Assembly: GCF_048320135.1 (NCBI RefSeq)
Contig: NZ_CP182947.1
Coordinates: 248,001 to 312,000, forward strand
Source: Ideonella_A sakaiensis_A
GTDB taxonomy: Bacteria; Pseudomonadota; Gammaproteobacteria; Burkholderiales; Burkholderiaceae_C
DNA length: 64,000 bases
Direction of reading: 5' to 3'
Shown here: one piece after another, positions 7,728-15,849 of the stretch
Layout: every line of letters starts with the position of its first letter
Numbering within the stretch: the stretch's first letter is position 1
The notes under the pieces: model-generated
Told to the model about the DNA's origin: nothing
The model's input: only the letters and a program-made list of their open reading frames with translations
Database searches by the model: none
Position numbers and translations under genes: made by a program

Positions 7728-8240
7728 TCAATAACGCATCAGCTGGTCGCCCTGCACATAGACGCGGTCGCCCTGGCGCACATCGACGCCCGGCTCGTAG
7801 TCGAACTGCCGCGTGCCGCCGTTGTCGAGCCGCACCGTGACGCGGACGTAATCGCGTGTGCCTTTCTGGTTCTTCTCGATCTGGTTGCCGGCGAGTGCGC
7901 CGCCGACCGCGCCGACCGCGGTCGCCGCGGTCCGGCCCGAGCCGCTGCCGATCTGCCGGCCAACCACTGCGCCGAGCACGCCACCGATCACCGCACCGGC
8001 GCCGCTGGTCTGGTTTTCTGCCTTGATCAGCTCGACATTTTCGACATGGCCGTATTGCACGCCGGTCTGCGTCGTGCGCTGCGACGGGTACTGCGCAGGC
8101 ACCGGTTGGCCGCTCGGGTAGGCGGTCGGCGCCGGCTGGCTCGAATAACGCGGCCCCTGGTTGGCACATCCGGCGAGAACGGCAACACCGACGACGGCGG
8201 CCGCCAGTGCGAGGCGGGGATGGGTGGAGGCTGATGTCAT
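7728..8240 (-). CDS. Glycine-zipper outer-membrane lipoprotein, SlyB/17-kDa type
   Basis: A 170-residue lipoprotein. The signal peptide ends in the lipobox LAGC (lipidated Cys25). A Pro/Gln-rich linker (26-60) is followed by a glycine-zipper 2TM segment (80-120: GGVLGAVVG, GAVGGALAGNQ) and a C-terminal beta-rich part (YVRVTVRLDNGGTRQFDYEPG). Family members stabilise the outer membrane and link to envelope stress. The start has an AAAGGA site about 9 bases upstream. It lies upstream of thrS but is probably an independent unit. Confidence 0.9.
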   Translation of the reverse strand: MTSASTHPRLALAAAVVGVAVLAGCANQGPRYSSQPAPTAYPSGQPVPAQYPSQRTTQTGVQYGHVENVELIKAENQTSGAGAVIGGVLGAVVGRQIGSGSGRTAATAVGAVGGALAGNQIEKNQKGTRDYVRVTVRLDNGGTRQFDYEPGVDVRQGDRVYVQGDQLMRY

Positions 8241-8364
8241 GGTCGGAATCCTTTCGTTGTGCTTGTGGGCCGGTCTGATCCGGGCTGAGTGCCCTTCTCA
8301 GGTCAACGCAGCGATCGCTGTTTGGTTGGCCCCGAACACACTTGGTTCCCCGAGCAACATGCGT

Positions 8365-9534
8365 TTACATCCGCAGCAGTGGCCAGTCGGCCGTCCGTTC
8401 GAGCAGCCACACGCAGCCGAGCAGCATCGCTGCGGCCGAGCCACTGCGAATCACCAGCGGCGCATACAGCCGCCGTTCGCGCAGCAGATACAGCAGGCCG
8501 CCGGCGAGCAGCACGACGGCGATCTGTCCCAGCTCGAGCCCGATATTGAACTGCAGCAGCGCCCAGGCAAACGGCCAGGCCGACAGTTCCAGTTCGCCGA
8601 GCACGCCGGCAAAGCCGAAGCCGTGGATCAGGCCGAACAGGAAAGTCACCAGCACCCGCCGGCCGCCGAAGATCGGCCGCAGGTTGTCGATCGCCGCCAG
8701 CACGATCGTAGCTGCGATCGCCGGTTCGACCAGCGCAGCCGGCAGCGATACCAGATCGGCAGCCGCGAGCACCAGCGTGATCGAATGCGCCAGCGTGAAC
8801 GCGGTGACGATGCCGACGATCGGCCAGACCGCCGAACTCAGCCGCTCGACCGGCTTCCAGCCCTGCGGCGTGCGGCGCATCACCGCCGGCAGCAGCAGCA
8901 CCAGCAGGAACAGCAGGTGGTCGTAGCCGGTGACGATGTGGTGAATGCCTTCACGGACAAAGCCGCTGGTGGCGTGGGCGGCGGCCGACACAGACCCGCT
9001 GGCGGCGGCATCGGCCGGCCGCTGCGGATCGAGCACCCGCAGCAGCGGCGCGCCCTGCGGCTGCGCAATCGCCAGCAGGCCGCGGTGTGTCGGGTCGATC
9101 TCGGCAAACAGCGTGTAGCGCAGCGCCGGATCGGCCGGCAATGCGCAGGTCGAGCGCAGCTGCAGCGCGGCATAGACGCCGTCTGCCCGTCTTTCCAGAG
9201 CCGGCGCCGCGGCATCGAATCTGCAATCGGCAAGTGCGACGTGGCGCTGCACCAGACCGCCGATCTCCGGCCAGGCCGCCTTCACCTCGCCCCAGGTCAG
9301 CTGGCCGTCGCCATCGGCATCGATATCGATCGCGGCATCGAGATCGCGCAGCGCAATGTCGATGCGCAGCGTCGTGCCGCCGGCCTTGTCTGCCGCCAGT
9401 TGCAGATAGGCGTCGCTCGCCTTGTGCGCTGCAACCGGCAACGCCGTCAGCAGCAGCAGGAGCAGCGCGCAGTCGACGATCGCGGAGCGCCAGCGCTGCC
9501 GGCTCGAATCAGAGAAGCGCATCGAGCCGTGCAT
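8365..9534 (-). CDS. HupE/UreJ-like membrane protein with an EF-hand
   Basis: About 389 residues. After a signal-like hydrophobic stretch (about 20-36) comes a periplasmic domain containing a canonical 12-residue EF-hand loop, DADGDGQLTWGE (72-83), which should bind calcium. The C-terminal half has six or seven membrane segments with the HupE/UreJ_2 hallmarks HHIVTGYDHLLFL, LIHGFGFAGVL and FNIGLELGQ. HupE/UreJ proteins are thought to move nickel or related metals; this subfamily is not assigned. The start is the second of two adjacent ATGs (9537, 9534), 7 bases after a GGAG. It overlaps the end of the TPR gene by 26 bases, so the two are co-transcribed. Confidence 0.85.
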   Translation of the reverse strand: MHGSMRFSDSSRQRWRSAIVDCALLLLLLTALPVAAHKASDAYLQLAADKAGGTTLRIDIALRDLDAAIDIDADGDGQLTWGEVKAAWPEIGGLVQRHVALADCRFDAAAPALERRADGVYAALQLRSTCALPADPALRYTLFAEIDPTHRGLLAIAQPQGAPLLRVLDPQRPADAAASGSVSAAAHATSGFVREGIHHIVTGYDHLLFLLVLLLPAVMRRTPQGWKPVERLSSAVWPIVGIVTAFTLAHSITLVLAAADLVSLPAALVEPAIAATIVLAAIDNLRPIFGGRRVLVTFLFGLIHGFGFAGVLGELELSAWPFAWALLQFNIGLELGQIAVVLLAGGLLYLLRERRLYAPLVIRSGSAAAMLLGCVWLLERTADWPLLRM

Positions 9535-10708
9535 CATGAAGCTCCATTTCGGTGCGGATCCGCCGCGCCTCGTCGACGGCGGCGGCATCGCCGGCCGCGC
9601 GGGCCGCGCGCGCCAGCAGCAGCAGGTCGATCGGCTCGCGTTGCAATTTGACATTGCTGCGCGCGAGTTGCAATGCACGGGCCGCATCGCCATCGATCAG
9701 CAGGGCAAACATCGCTTGCTCACGCGCATGGCTCGCGCCGCTCTGCGGCCGCAACGCCGCCTGCTGCATCCGCGCCCGCCATTCGGCGACCTCCGGCGAC
9801 CGCAGATTCGACATCGACGACGCAGCGATCGCCAGCCGCAGCAACACCGCATCGCTGCGCGGCTGCTCGTGCAACAGCGCAGCCGCCTCGCGATGCCGCC
9901 CGCCATCGATCAGGAAATCGGCATAACTCAAGCGTGCATAGTCGTCGGCGCCGGCGTCGATCGCGGCGCGCCAGGCCGCTTCGGCACGCTGCGTGCGCCC
10001 TGCCCTCGTCTCGAGTTCGGCAACGCTGGTCAGCAGCCAGCCGCGCGCCGCCGCCGGCATTCCCGGCATCGCCAGCAACTGGCCGAAGATCCTGCCGGCG
10101 TCGTCGATGCGGCCGCGCAGGCCGAGGTTTTCGGCCAGGCAGGCATGGGCATAGAAATCGGCCGTGCCACCGAGCAGCGCCTTGCAGGCGCGGTCGGACG
10201 CGTCGTAGCGGCCCTGCACCCGGCGGATCGTTGCCAGCGTCAGCGAGGCCTGCGCATGGCGCGGCTCGCGTTGCAGCAGTTTGTCGAGCATCGACGCGGC
10301 AGCGTCGAACTGGTGCAGATGCTGGCGAATCGTTGCCGACATCAGCACGACATCGGCCGGCGCGTTGTCCAGCGGCTGCCAGCGCTGCAGCAATGCCAGC
10401 GCGCGGCCGGCGAGACGGGGCTCGCCCTGTTCGCGCGCGGTCTCGAGATAGCGGCGCGCCAGGCCGACCGCCAGCGCAGCGTTGTCAGGGTTGGCGGCCA
10501 GCTGCTGACGCAGCCGCCGCTCTTCGGATCGGGCCGGGCCGGCGCCGGGCAGCGTCTCGACCACTTCGGCATCGGATCTCGGCTGGTAAGGCTCGGCACG
10601 CACCGGCGAGGCGAGCAGTGCGGCCGTTGTCACCAACGGCAACGCAAGCTGCGCCACGGCGAGACGGCATCGGCCAGCAAGCGGCATCGGCAAATGGCAG
10701 GCAGGCAT
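9509..10708 (-). CDS. Exported TPR-repeat protein
   Basis: A 399-residue protein with an N-terminal signal peptide (to about residue 38, ...SPVRAEP) and a series of helical tetratricopeptide repeats across about 60-390 (for example RRYLETAREQGEP, ATIRRVQGRYDAS, SVAELETRAGRTQRAEAAW). TPR folds mount protein-protein contacts, here in the periplasm. It is third in the operon DUF4331 - lipoprotein - TPR - HupE-like, with a ribosome-binding site AAGGAGAGG before the ATG. No enzyme motif was seen. Confidence 0.85.
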   Translation of the reverse strand: MPACHLPMPLAGRCRLAVAQLALPLVTTAALLASPVRAEPYQPRSDAEVVETLPGAGPARSEERRLRQQLAANPDNAALAVGLARRYLETAREQGEPRLAGRALALLQRWQPLDNAPADVVLMSATIRQHLHQFDAAASMLDKLLQREPRHAQASLTLATIRRVQGRYDASDRACKALLGGTADFYAHACLAENLGLRGRIDDAGRIFGQLLAMPGMPAAARGWLLTSVAELETRAGRTQRAEAAWRAAIDAGADDYARLSYADFLIDGGRHREAAALLHEQPRSDAVLLRLAIAASSMSNLRSPEVAEWRARMQQAALRPQSGASHAREQAMFALLIDGDAARALQLARSNVKLQREPIDLLLLARAARAAGDAAAVDEARRIRTEMELHDARLDALL

Positions 10709-10739
10709 CGGATTCCTCTCCTTCGATGGCCATCGGATT

Positions 10740-10780
10740 GCCGCGGCGGCGCGCCTTCTGCAAGGCGCGGTCGCCGCGGC
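10740..10780 (-). repeat. Long intercistronic inverted repeat
   Basis: A hairpin of 9 + 7 bp (10740-10748 with 10772-10780; 10751-10757 with 10762-10768) and a 4-base loop, almost entirely G and C. It stands between the lipoprotein and TPR genes. It has no T-tract, so it is more likely an mRNA-stabilising or processing element than a terminator. Confidence 0.65.
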
Positions 10781-10802
10781 CTGGCTGACAGGTGTCAGCC
10801 CG

Positions 10803-11078
10803 TCACGGCACGTTGCGTGGTGACTCCGTTTCGCTGACCGGCGGATTGAAACCGGCGGAAATTTCCAGCGGGACCGCGGTTTCGCTTTGTGCCGTCAACA
10901 AGCCGACCAGGTAGTCGAAGAAGGTGTTGACGGTCGCGGCAGCCGAACTCGGCACCGATGGTGCCGCTGCCGGCGCCGGTGCCGGCGCTGGCGCCACCGG
11001 ATTCAGCGGGCCTCCGTCGCCACCACACGCCGCCAGTACGGCGCTGGCGGCAAACAATATCGCGAGATTCTTTTTCAT
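10803..11078 (-). CDS. Small lipoprotein of the DUF4331 operon
   Basis: A 91-residue protein with a clean lipoprotein signal: MKKNL, a hydrophobic core and the lipobox LAAC (Cys18), followed by GGDGG. A Pro/Ala-rich linker (about 28-48) leads to a short C-terminal part with TFFDYLVGLL. It follows the DUF4331 gene by 9 bases and must be co-transcribed. I recognise no family; its company suggests an accessory to the exported DUF4331 protein. Confidence 0.8.
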   Translation of the reverse strand: MKKNLAILFAASAVLAACGGDGGPLNPVAPAPAPAPAAAPSVPSSAAATVNTFFDYLVGLLTAQSETAVPLEISAGFNPPVSETESPRNVP

Positions 11079-11087
11079 CGTCGCTCC

Positions 11088-12644
11088 TTATTTGCTGCCC
11101 GGCAGCGGGTTGTTCAGATACGGGAACCCACCGAGCAAGGGCACCACCGCCTGGTCGACCGCGTCGTGCAGGTTGAATGCGGTATTGCCGAGCGGCGCTG
11201 AGGTCGGCTTGCACTCGGCGCCGAAGCCGAGCTTGTTGGTATCGCCGTTGGCCACACACAAACCACCGGCCATCGCAACCAGCGAAATGTCGACGACGTC
11301 GTCCTTCGGCCGACGGCCATTCGGATAACCGGCGTTGTCGTTGCCGCCGGCCAGGATGTTGCCGACGATGCCGAGCCGGTTCTGCTGCGCAAACGGCACC
11401 GCCGGAATCGCGGTATTCAGCCGCATCATTTCCGAGGCCGTCACATTGGTCGGCTGGTTGACACCCTTGATGCCGGTCAGGAAGGTGGTCACCAGGTCGT
11501 TGCGGCCCGCGTTGGTCGGCGCGAGTCCACCAGCGGGCAGAGCCAGCGCAATCTCGAGCAGTCGCGGCAGCGTCGGATTCGTCACGTAGGTGAGGAAATT
11601 CGCGCCGTCGTTGACCGGCTTCGAACTGTTGAACTTGTCCTTGTCGGGCAGGCCGATCACGACCTCGTTGACCAGCGGCATGCCCAGGCGCGAGACCTGC
11701 GTCCACGCGCCGCCGTTGCGGTCGGTCGTCTGGTGGCCGGATCTCGGATTCGGATCAAGCAGCCGACCCTGGCGCAGGCTGGCGCTCGTCCAGCCGCCGA
11801 TCACCGACTCGCTGCCGGCGGTCAGGCAACTCTGGTGCACTTCCAGCGCGAGCGTCGTGACATTCTTGTCGGCCAGCGTATTCGGCGCCGCATTGATCTT
11901 GCTCGGGTCGGTGATCAGCGAAACGGGCGCATTGACGAGGTCGAAGATCGTGCCGAGGTTGACGGCAAACGGATCCTGTCGTTGCCCGACGAAGATCTTC
12001 GCCGGCATCGAGCAGCCCGGGATCGTCGCGGTATGGATGTGCTTCGCGGCATAGCCCGGGTAGTCGGGAATCGTCTTGTTGCCGATGTTGTCGACCGGCT
12101 TGTCGAAGGTCGTTCCGCCACCGGTGGTGTTCGCAATCGACGCGCGGGTTCCGGTCCGGCGGTCGCCACGGACGACCTCGACCGAAAACTGCTCATTGAC
12201 ATTCAGCACCGCCGAGTTGGCGACTGCGGTGGCGCCGGTCAGCTGGCCGGCCTGGATCAGCGGGATCGCGACATCCTTGCCGTTGATCGGCAGCGTGATG
12301 CCCTTCAGGTTGTTCTTGAAGCGGAACGCGAAGGTGATGTCTTCCTTCGCATCGCCGTTGTTGTCGATGTGGATCTCGTACAGCGCATTCGGGTCGAGCG
12401 AGAAATAGTTCGGGCCGCCATAGGCATCCTGCAGCGGCAGGTAGTTGGCGATCAGCGTGACATAGTCGCCACGGTTCGCCTCGTAGCTCTTGAACATGTA
12501 GAAGTCGGTGGCATCGACTTTCGGCGCGGTCGTGATGAACGGCGCCTCGCGGTGGCTGGACGCGTTGGCAATGCCGAAACCGGTGGCAGCGCACAGTGCG
12601 GCCACGAGGGGCAGCAGGCGCATCGGGGAACGAGATGGCTTCAT
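11088..12644 (-). CDS. DUF4331 family secreted protein
   Basis: A 518-residue exported protein. The signal peptide ends near ANA (28), and the mature protein starts with the DUF4331 hallmark SSHREAP, followed by VDATDFYMF. Further motifs are the repeated DPN/ALYEIHIDNNGD segment, GGNDNAGYPNGRRPKDDVVD and a C-terminal FNLHDAVDQAVVP. The function of DUF4331 is unknown; it is often found in envelope or extracellular proteins. It is the first gene of a four-gene operon ending in a HupE-like EF-hand membrane protein. An inverted repeat about 130 bases upstream may be an operator. Confidence 0.9.
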   Translation of the reverse strand: MKPSRSPMRLLPLVAALCAATGFGIANASSHREAPFITTAPKVDATDFYMFKSYEANRGDYVTLIANYLPLQDAYGGPNYFSLDPNALYEIHIDNNGDAKEDITFAFRFKNNLKGITLPINGKDVAIPLIQAGQLTGATAVANSAVLNVNEQFSVEVVRGDRRTGTRASIANTTGGGTTFDKPVDNIGNKTIPDYPGYAAKHIHTATIPGCSMPAKIFVGQRQDPFAVNLGTIFDLVNAPVSLITDPSKINAAPNTLADKNVTTLALEVHQSCLTAGSESVIGGWTSASLRQGRLLDPNPRSGHQTTDRNGGAWTQVSRLGMPLVNEVVIGLPDKDKFNSSKPVNDGANFLTYVTNPTLPRLLEIALALPAGGLAPTNAGRNDLVTTFLTGIKGVNQPTNVTASEMMRLNTAIPAVPFAQQNRLGIVGNILAGGNDNAGYPNGRRPKDDVVDISLVAMAGGLCVANGDTNKLGFGAECKPTSAPLGNTAFNLHDAVDQAVVPLLGGFPYLNNPLPGSK

Positions 12645-12775
12645 TTGGTCTTCCTCTCTTCAACGTTGAGTTCGGAACGCGGTGCCTGCGGCACGACGTG
12701 CTGACGTCACCGAACGGCTGTGCGGTTGGCGCCTGACAAGCTGTTACGCAGCAGGCTGAAGATCGGATGCAAAAC

Positions 12776-12793
12776 TTTGCGTTAATTCGCAAA
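12776..12793. promoter_or_regulatory. Palindromic operator-like site
   Basis: TTTGCG - TTAATT - CGCAAA is a perfect 6-6-6 inverted repeat in the AT-richer part of the spacer upstream of the DUF4331 operon. It has the shape of a dimeric regulator site. No regulator is adjacent, so this is only a suggestion. Confidence 0.35.
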
Positions 12794-12812
12794 CCGCGGG
12801 AAAACCCGCGGT
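12793..12812 (-). terminator. Probable terminator of the patatin gene
   Basis: An 8-bp perfect GC stem (12805-12812 with 12793-12800) and a TTTT loop, 20 bases after the patatin stop, followed by TTGCGAATTAA. The T-tract is short, so it may be a weak terminator. It touches the palindrome at 12776-12793. Confidence 0.5.
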
Positions 12813-12832
12813 TGAATGGCCGCGAGGCCGAC

Positions 12833-13936
12833 TCAGCGCAGCGGCTGCAGCGGCAGGTCGGTGCGCCCGTCGAGCCAGTTCGCGAAGGTCTCGGCGAGGC
12901 GTTCGCTTTCGGCAACCGCAAGCCGCCAGACGCGGGCGCGCCCTTCGACATCGGCGCCGTGGCGCTGCAGATCGGTGCGATCCGGCAGCTTGCCGTTCGG
13001 CAGCGTCGCAATCCATTGCGGATGCGGCGAGATCACAACGACGTTGTCGAGCATCGCGGTGGCCCGATGGCGATGGCGCAGCGCCTTGTCGAGCCAGCCC
13101 GGCACCATATTCGGCTGGAAGTGCGGATACAGCACGATGCCGCGCGGCAGCTCGACGCCGTCACGGTTGCCACCCCGCATCGACGCATAGTCGAGGTGCA
13201 GGTGGTAGTCGGTGATGCCGCCGTCCCAGTAGGCGCCACGTGGCGCGCCCGGAATATCGTGCACCGCATCGAGCCAGAACGGTATCGAGCAGCTGGCCAG
13301 CAGGCTGGCGCGGAAATTCTGCGCGTCGAGGCCGACGATGCGGGTGCGGAAGTCCTGTACCTGCAGAGGCAGCGGCTCGCGCGGATCGGAAAAGATCACC
13401 CTTTCGAGCCAGCCGCCCATCGCCTTGCGGCTCAGCGCATTCGTCGCGTAGGCGCCCAGATAACCGAGCGGCGTGCGCAAGCTGCCCTGCCGGCCGAGCA
13501 GATGGCGGCCGCGGCTCGTGAACACGTGCAGCCGGTACCGCGGATGGGCGAGGATCTGCGCAACAGACGCGCCGAGCAGCCGGTCGAGCTCGCCGCCGAA
13601 AATCGCGCTGACATGCGCCGCCTTCGGCGCCCGGCCCGGCTCGTGGTGATAACGCTGGTTGACGTAGGACTCGGTCAGCTGGCGGAAGCCATCGACAGGG
13701 TCGGCCAGGCACGCCGTCGCGAGCCGCCACGCGCCGATCGATGCGCCCAGCAAGTGGACCGTGTGCGAGCTGCCGGCCAGCCACTGGCCGAACAGGTAGC
13801 GGTCGAGCGGACCGAGCACCAGCCCCTTCGGGCCGCCGGCAGCACCCGGGATCACCGCGACGTCTTCCGGCACCAGGCGGCGCTCGCGCAACAGGCGCAA
13901 GGCTGCCGGGCCGGCGTGGATTTGTAGAACCTGCAT
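12833..13936 (-). CDS. Patatin-like phospholipase
   Basis: A 367-residue predicted lipid acyl hydrolase with a Ser-Asp dyad. The oxyanion loop GGPKG (34-38), nucleophile elbow GASIG (Ser67) and catalytic DGG (Asp238) are all present. No signal peptide is seen, so it is probably cytoplasmic or membrane-associated. It diverges from the nitrile hydratase operon across a 77-base spacer. The substrate cannot be told from the sequence. Confidence 0.88.
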   Translation of the reverse strand: MQVLQIHAGPAALRLLRERRLVPEDVAVIPGAAGGPKGLVLGPLDRYLFGQWLAGSSHTVHLLGASIGAWRLATACLADPVDGFRQLTESYVNQRYHHEPGRAPKAAHVSAIFGGELDRLLGASVAQILAHPRYRLHVFTSRGRHLLGRQGSLRTPLGYLGAYATNALSRKAMGGWLERVIFSDPREPLPLQVQDFRTRIVGLDAQNFRASLLASCSIPFWLDAVHDIPGAPRGAYWDGGITDYHLHLDYASMRGGNRDGVELPRGIVLYPHFQPNMVPGWLDKALRHRHRATAMLDNVVVISPHPQWIATLPNGKLPDRTDLQRHGADVEGRARVWRLAVAESERLAETFANWLDGRTDLPLQPLR

Positions 13937-14013
13937 CAGGCGTGACTGTAAGGCGCTGTCGTTTTGCGCAGGCCGGATTGTCAGTCAGCGCCGGTGGCGG
14001 CATCATCCAGGCC

Positions 14014-14697
14014 ATGAGCAGTGCCAGCAGCGACGGATCCGATCCGCACCACGAACATCATCATCACGATCACCATGACCACGGTGACGAGCACAGCGAA
14101 CTCGACCCGATGACGATCAGGGTGCGCGCACTCGAGACGGTGCTGACAGAGAAGGCCTATATCGACCCGGCTGCGCTCGATCTGTTGATCGATACCTACC
14201 AGACGCGGATCGGGCCGCGCAACGGCGCCCGCGTCGTCGCGAAGGCCTGGTCCGATCCGGCCTTCATGGAATGGCTGCTTGCCGATGCCAGCGCGGCGAT
14301 CGCATCGCTCGGTTTTACTGGCCGGCAGGGCGAACACATGGTGGCGGTCGCAAACAGCGACGAGCAGCACCACATCGTCGTTTGCACCTTGTGCAGCTGC
14401 TACCCGTGGCCAGTGCTCGGCCTGCCGCCGACCTGGTACAAGAGCGCGCCCTACCGGTCGCGTGTCGTCCGCGACCCGCGCGGCGTGCTTGCCGAATTCG
14501 GCGTCGAGTTGCCATCGCAGACTCAGATCCGCGTCTGGGACTCGACCGCCGAGGTGCGCTACCTGGTGATTCCGCAGCGCCCGCCAGGCAGCAACGGGCT
14601 AGACGAAATGGCGCTGGCCGCGCTGGTGACCCGCGATTCGATGATCGGCACAGGGCTCGCGCTGCGGCCGGACCAGGTCGCGGAAGCATCGGCATGA
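14014..14697 (+). CDS. nthA: Nitrile hydratase subunit alpha, cobalt type
   Basis: A 227-residue catalytic subunit that hydrates nitriles to amides. The metal site is CTLCSC (124-129), the Thr-containing form typical of cobalt enzymes; the iron form has Ser. In mature enzymes the Cys at the second and third positions are oxidised to sulfinic and sulfenic acid. Residues 12-27 hold ten His in a short Asp/His stretch, probably a metal-binding tail. The ATG at 14014 begins just before this tail and gives a normal core (YIDPAALDLLI onward). The stop overlaps the beta start (ATGA). Confidence 0.95.
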   Translation: MSSASSDGSDPHHEHHHHDHHDHGDEHSELDPMTIRVRALETVLTEKAYIDPAALDLLIDTYQTRIGPRNGARVVAKAWSDPAFMEWLLADASAAIASLGFTGRQGEHMVAVANSDEQHHIVVCTLCSCYPWPVLGLPPTWYKSAPYRSRVVRDPRGVLAEFGVELPSQTQIRVWDSTAEVRYLVIPQRPPGSNGLDEMALAALVTRDSMIGTGLALRPDQVAEASA

Positions 14698-15353
14698 GCT
14701 ATCACAGCCATGCCGACCTCGGCGGCCGGAATGTCTCCGGCGCGATTGTTCCGGAGCCGGAGGACGAGCTGTTCCATGCTGACTGGGAGCCGCGCGCACT
14801 GGCCTTGACGCTGGCGATGGGCGCAACCGGCAGCTGGAACATCGATGCCAGCCGCGCCGCCCGCGAGACCTTGCCAGACTATGCGACCCTCAGCTACTAC
14901 CAGATCTGGCTCGCCGCGCTCGAGAAGCTGCTGCTCGAACGGCACCTCGTCGAGGCCGACGAGCTGGCCAAGGGGCGCATCATCCACCCGCCGCTGCCGG
15001 TGCAGCGGGTGCTGCGCGCCGAGGCGGTCGCCGCCGCGCTGGCGCGTGGCAGCCCGACCGTTCGGCCGGCCAGCACCGCGGCGCGCTTTGCCGTCGGTGA
15101 TGCGGTCGTCACGCGGGCGGAACCGGTGCCGCACCACAGCCGGCTGCCGGGGTATGCGCGCGGAAAAATCGGCACGGTCGAGCGCAACCATGGCTGCCAC
15201 GTCTTTGCCGACAGCCATGCCCACGGCCTTGGCGAACAGCCGCAATGGCTTTATACGGTGGCGTTCGACGGCACCGCGTTGTGGGGGTCGGCCAGCGCGC
15301 CGGGCCTTCGTGTCTCGATCGACGCGTGGGAAAGCACGCTGCAGCCCGCATGA
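14694..15353 (+). CDS. nthB: Nitrile hydratase subunit beta
   Basis: A 219-residue partner of the alpha subunit, needed for the active-site pocket. The N-terminus carries DLGG and WEPRALALTLAMGATG, the family start. The C-terminal SH3-like barrel shows FAVGDAVVTR, HSRLPGYARGKIGTV and WLYTVAFDGTALWG. Its start overlaps the alpha stop, and its stop overlaps the next start, so the three genes are translationally coupled. Confidence 0.95.
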   Translation: MSYHSHADLGGRNVSGAIVPEPEDELFHADWEPRALALTLAMGATGSWNIDASRAARETLPDYATLSYYQIWLAALEKLLLERHLVEADELAKGRIIHPPLPVQRVLRAEAVAAALARGSPTVRPASTAARFAVGDAVVTRAEPVPHHSRLPGYARGKIGTVERNHGCHVFADSHAHGLGEQPQWLYTVAFDGTALWGSASAPGLRVSIDAWESTLQPA

Positions 15354-15718
15354 AAGCGCCAACACCCGATCTGCCGGGTCTGCCGCGTGACGCCAAAGGT
15401 CCGGTGTTCAATGAACCGTGGCAGGCGCAGGCCTTTGCGATGACGCTGGCGCTGCACCAGCATGGCGTCTTCACCTGGAGCGAGTGGGCGGCGGCTCTGG
15501 CACAACAGATCAGTGCCGCGCAGGCGGCTGGCGACGCCGACCTCGGCGATACCTATTACCACCACTGGCTGGCCGCGCTCGAGGCGCTGGTTGCCGAGAA
15601 GCAGCTGGCATCGGGCGGCGAGCTTCGCGCCTGCGCCGCCGCCTGGGAACACGCGGCCGAACGTACGCCGCACGGCCAGCCGATCGAGCTCAACGAAGCC
15701 GATTACAGGCCGGGTTGA
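15350..15718 (+). CDS. Nitrile hydratase accessory/activator protein
   Basis: A 122-residue protein resembling the beta N-terminal domain (GPVFNEPWQAQAFAMTLALHQHGVFTWSEW, read in parts), as do the cobalt-type activators such as P14K/NhlE that insert metal into the alpha subunit by subunit swapping. The start at 15350 overlaps the beta stop (ATGA). No separate cobalt transporter or amidase gene lies next to it. Confidence 0.88.
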   Translation: MKAPTPDLPGLPRDAKGPVFNEPWQAQAFAMTLALHQHGVFTWSEWAAALAQQISAAQAAGDADLGDTYYHHWLAALEALVAEKQLASGGELRACAAAWEHAAERTPHGQPIELNEADYRPG

Positions 15719-15849
15719 CCGCGCTGCAGCGGCGCGGTCGCACGTTCGCACGGCAGTTCCGATTGGCCTCGGCCGACGGCGACGGGGGGCGATGTCCGAC
15801 AGGCTTGTCCGCCGACGGCCGGCGGCTTCGCGGTGCGCGGCAGGGCAGC

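Noticed and set aside
12776..12793. Promoter elements for the DUF4331 operon
   Set aside because: TTGCAT and TAACAG-like hexamers occur nearby, but at about 20 bases apart and with poor match, so I do not call a promoter.
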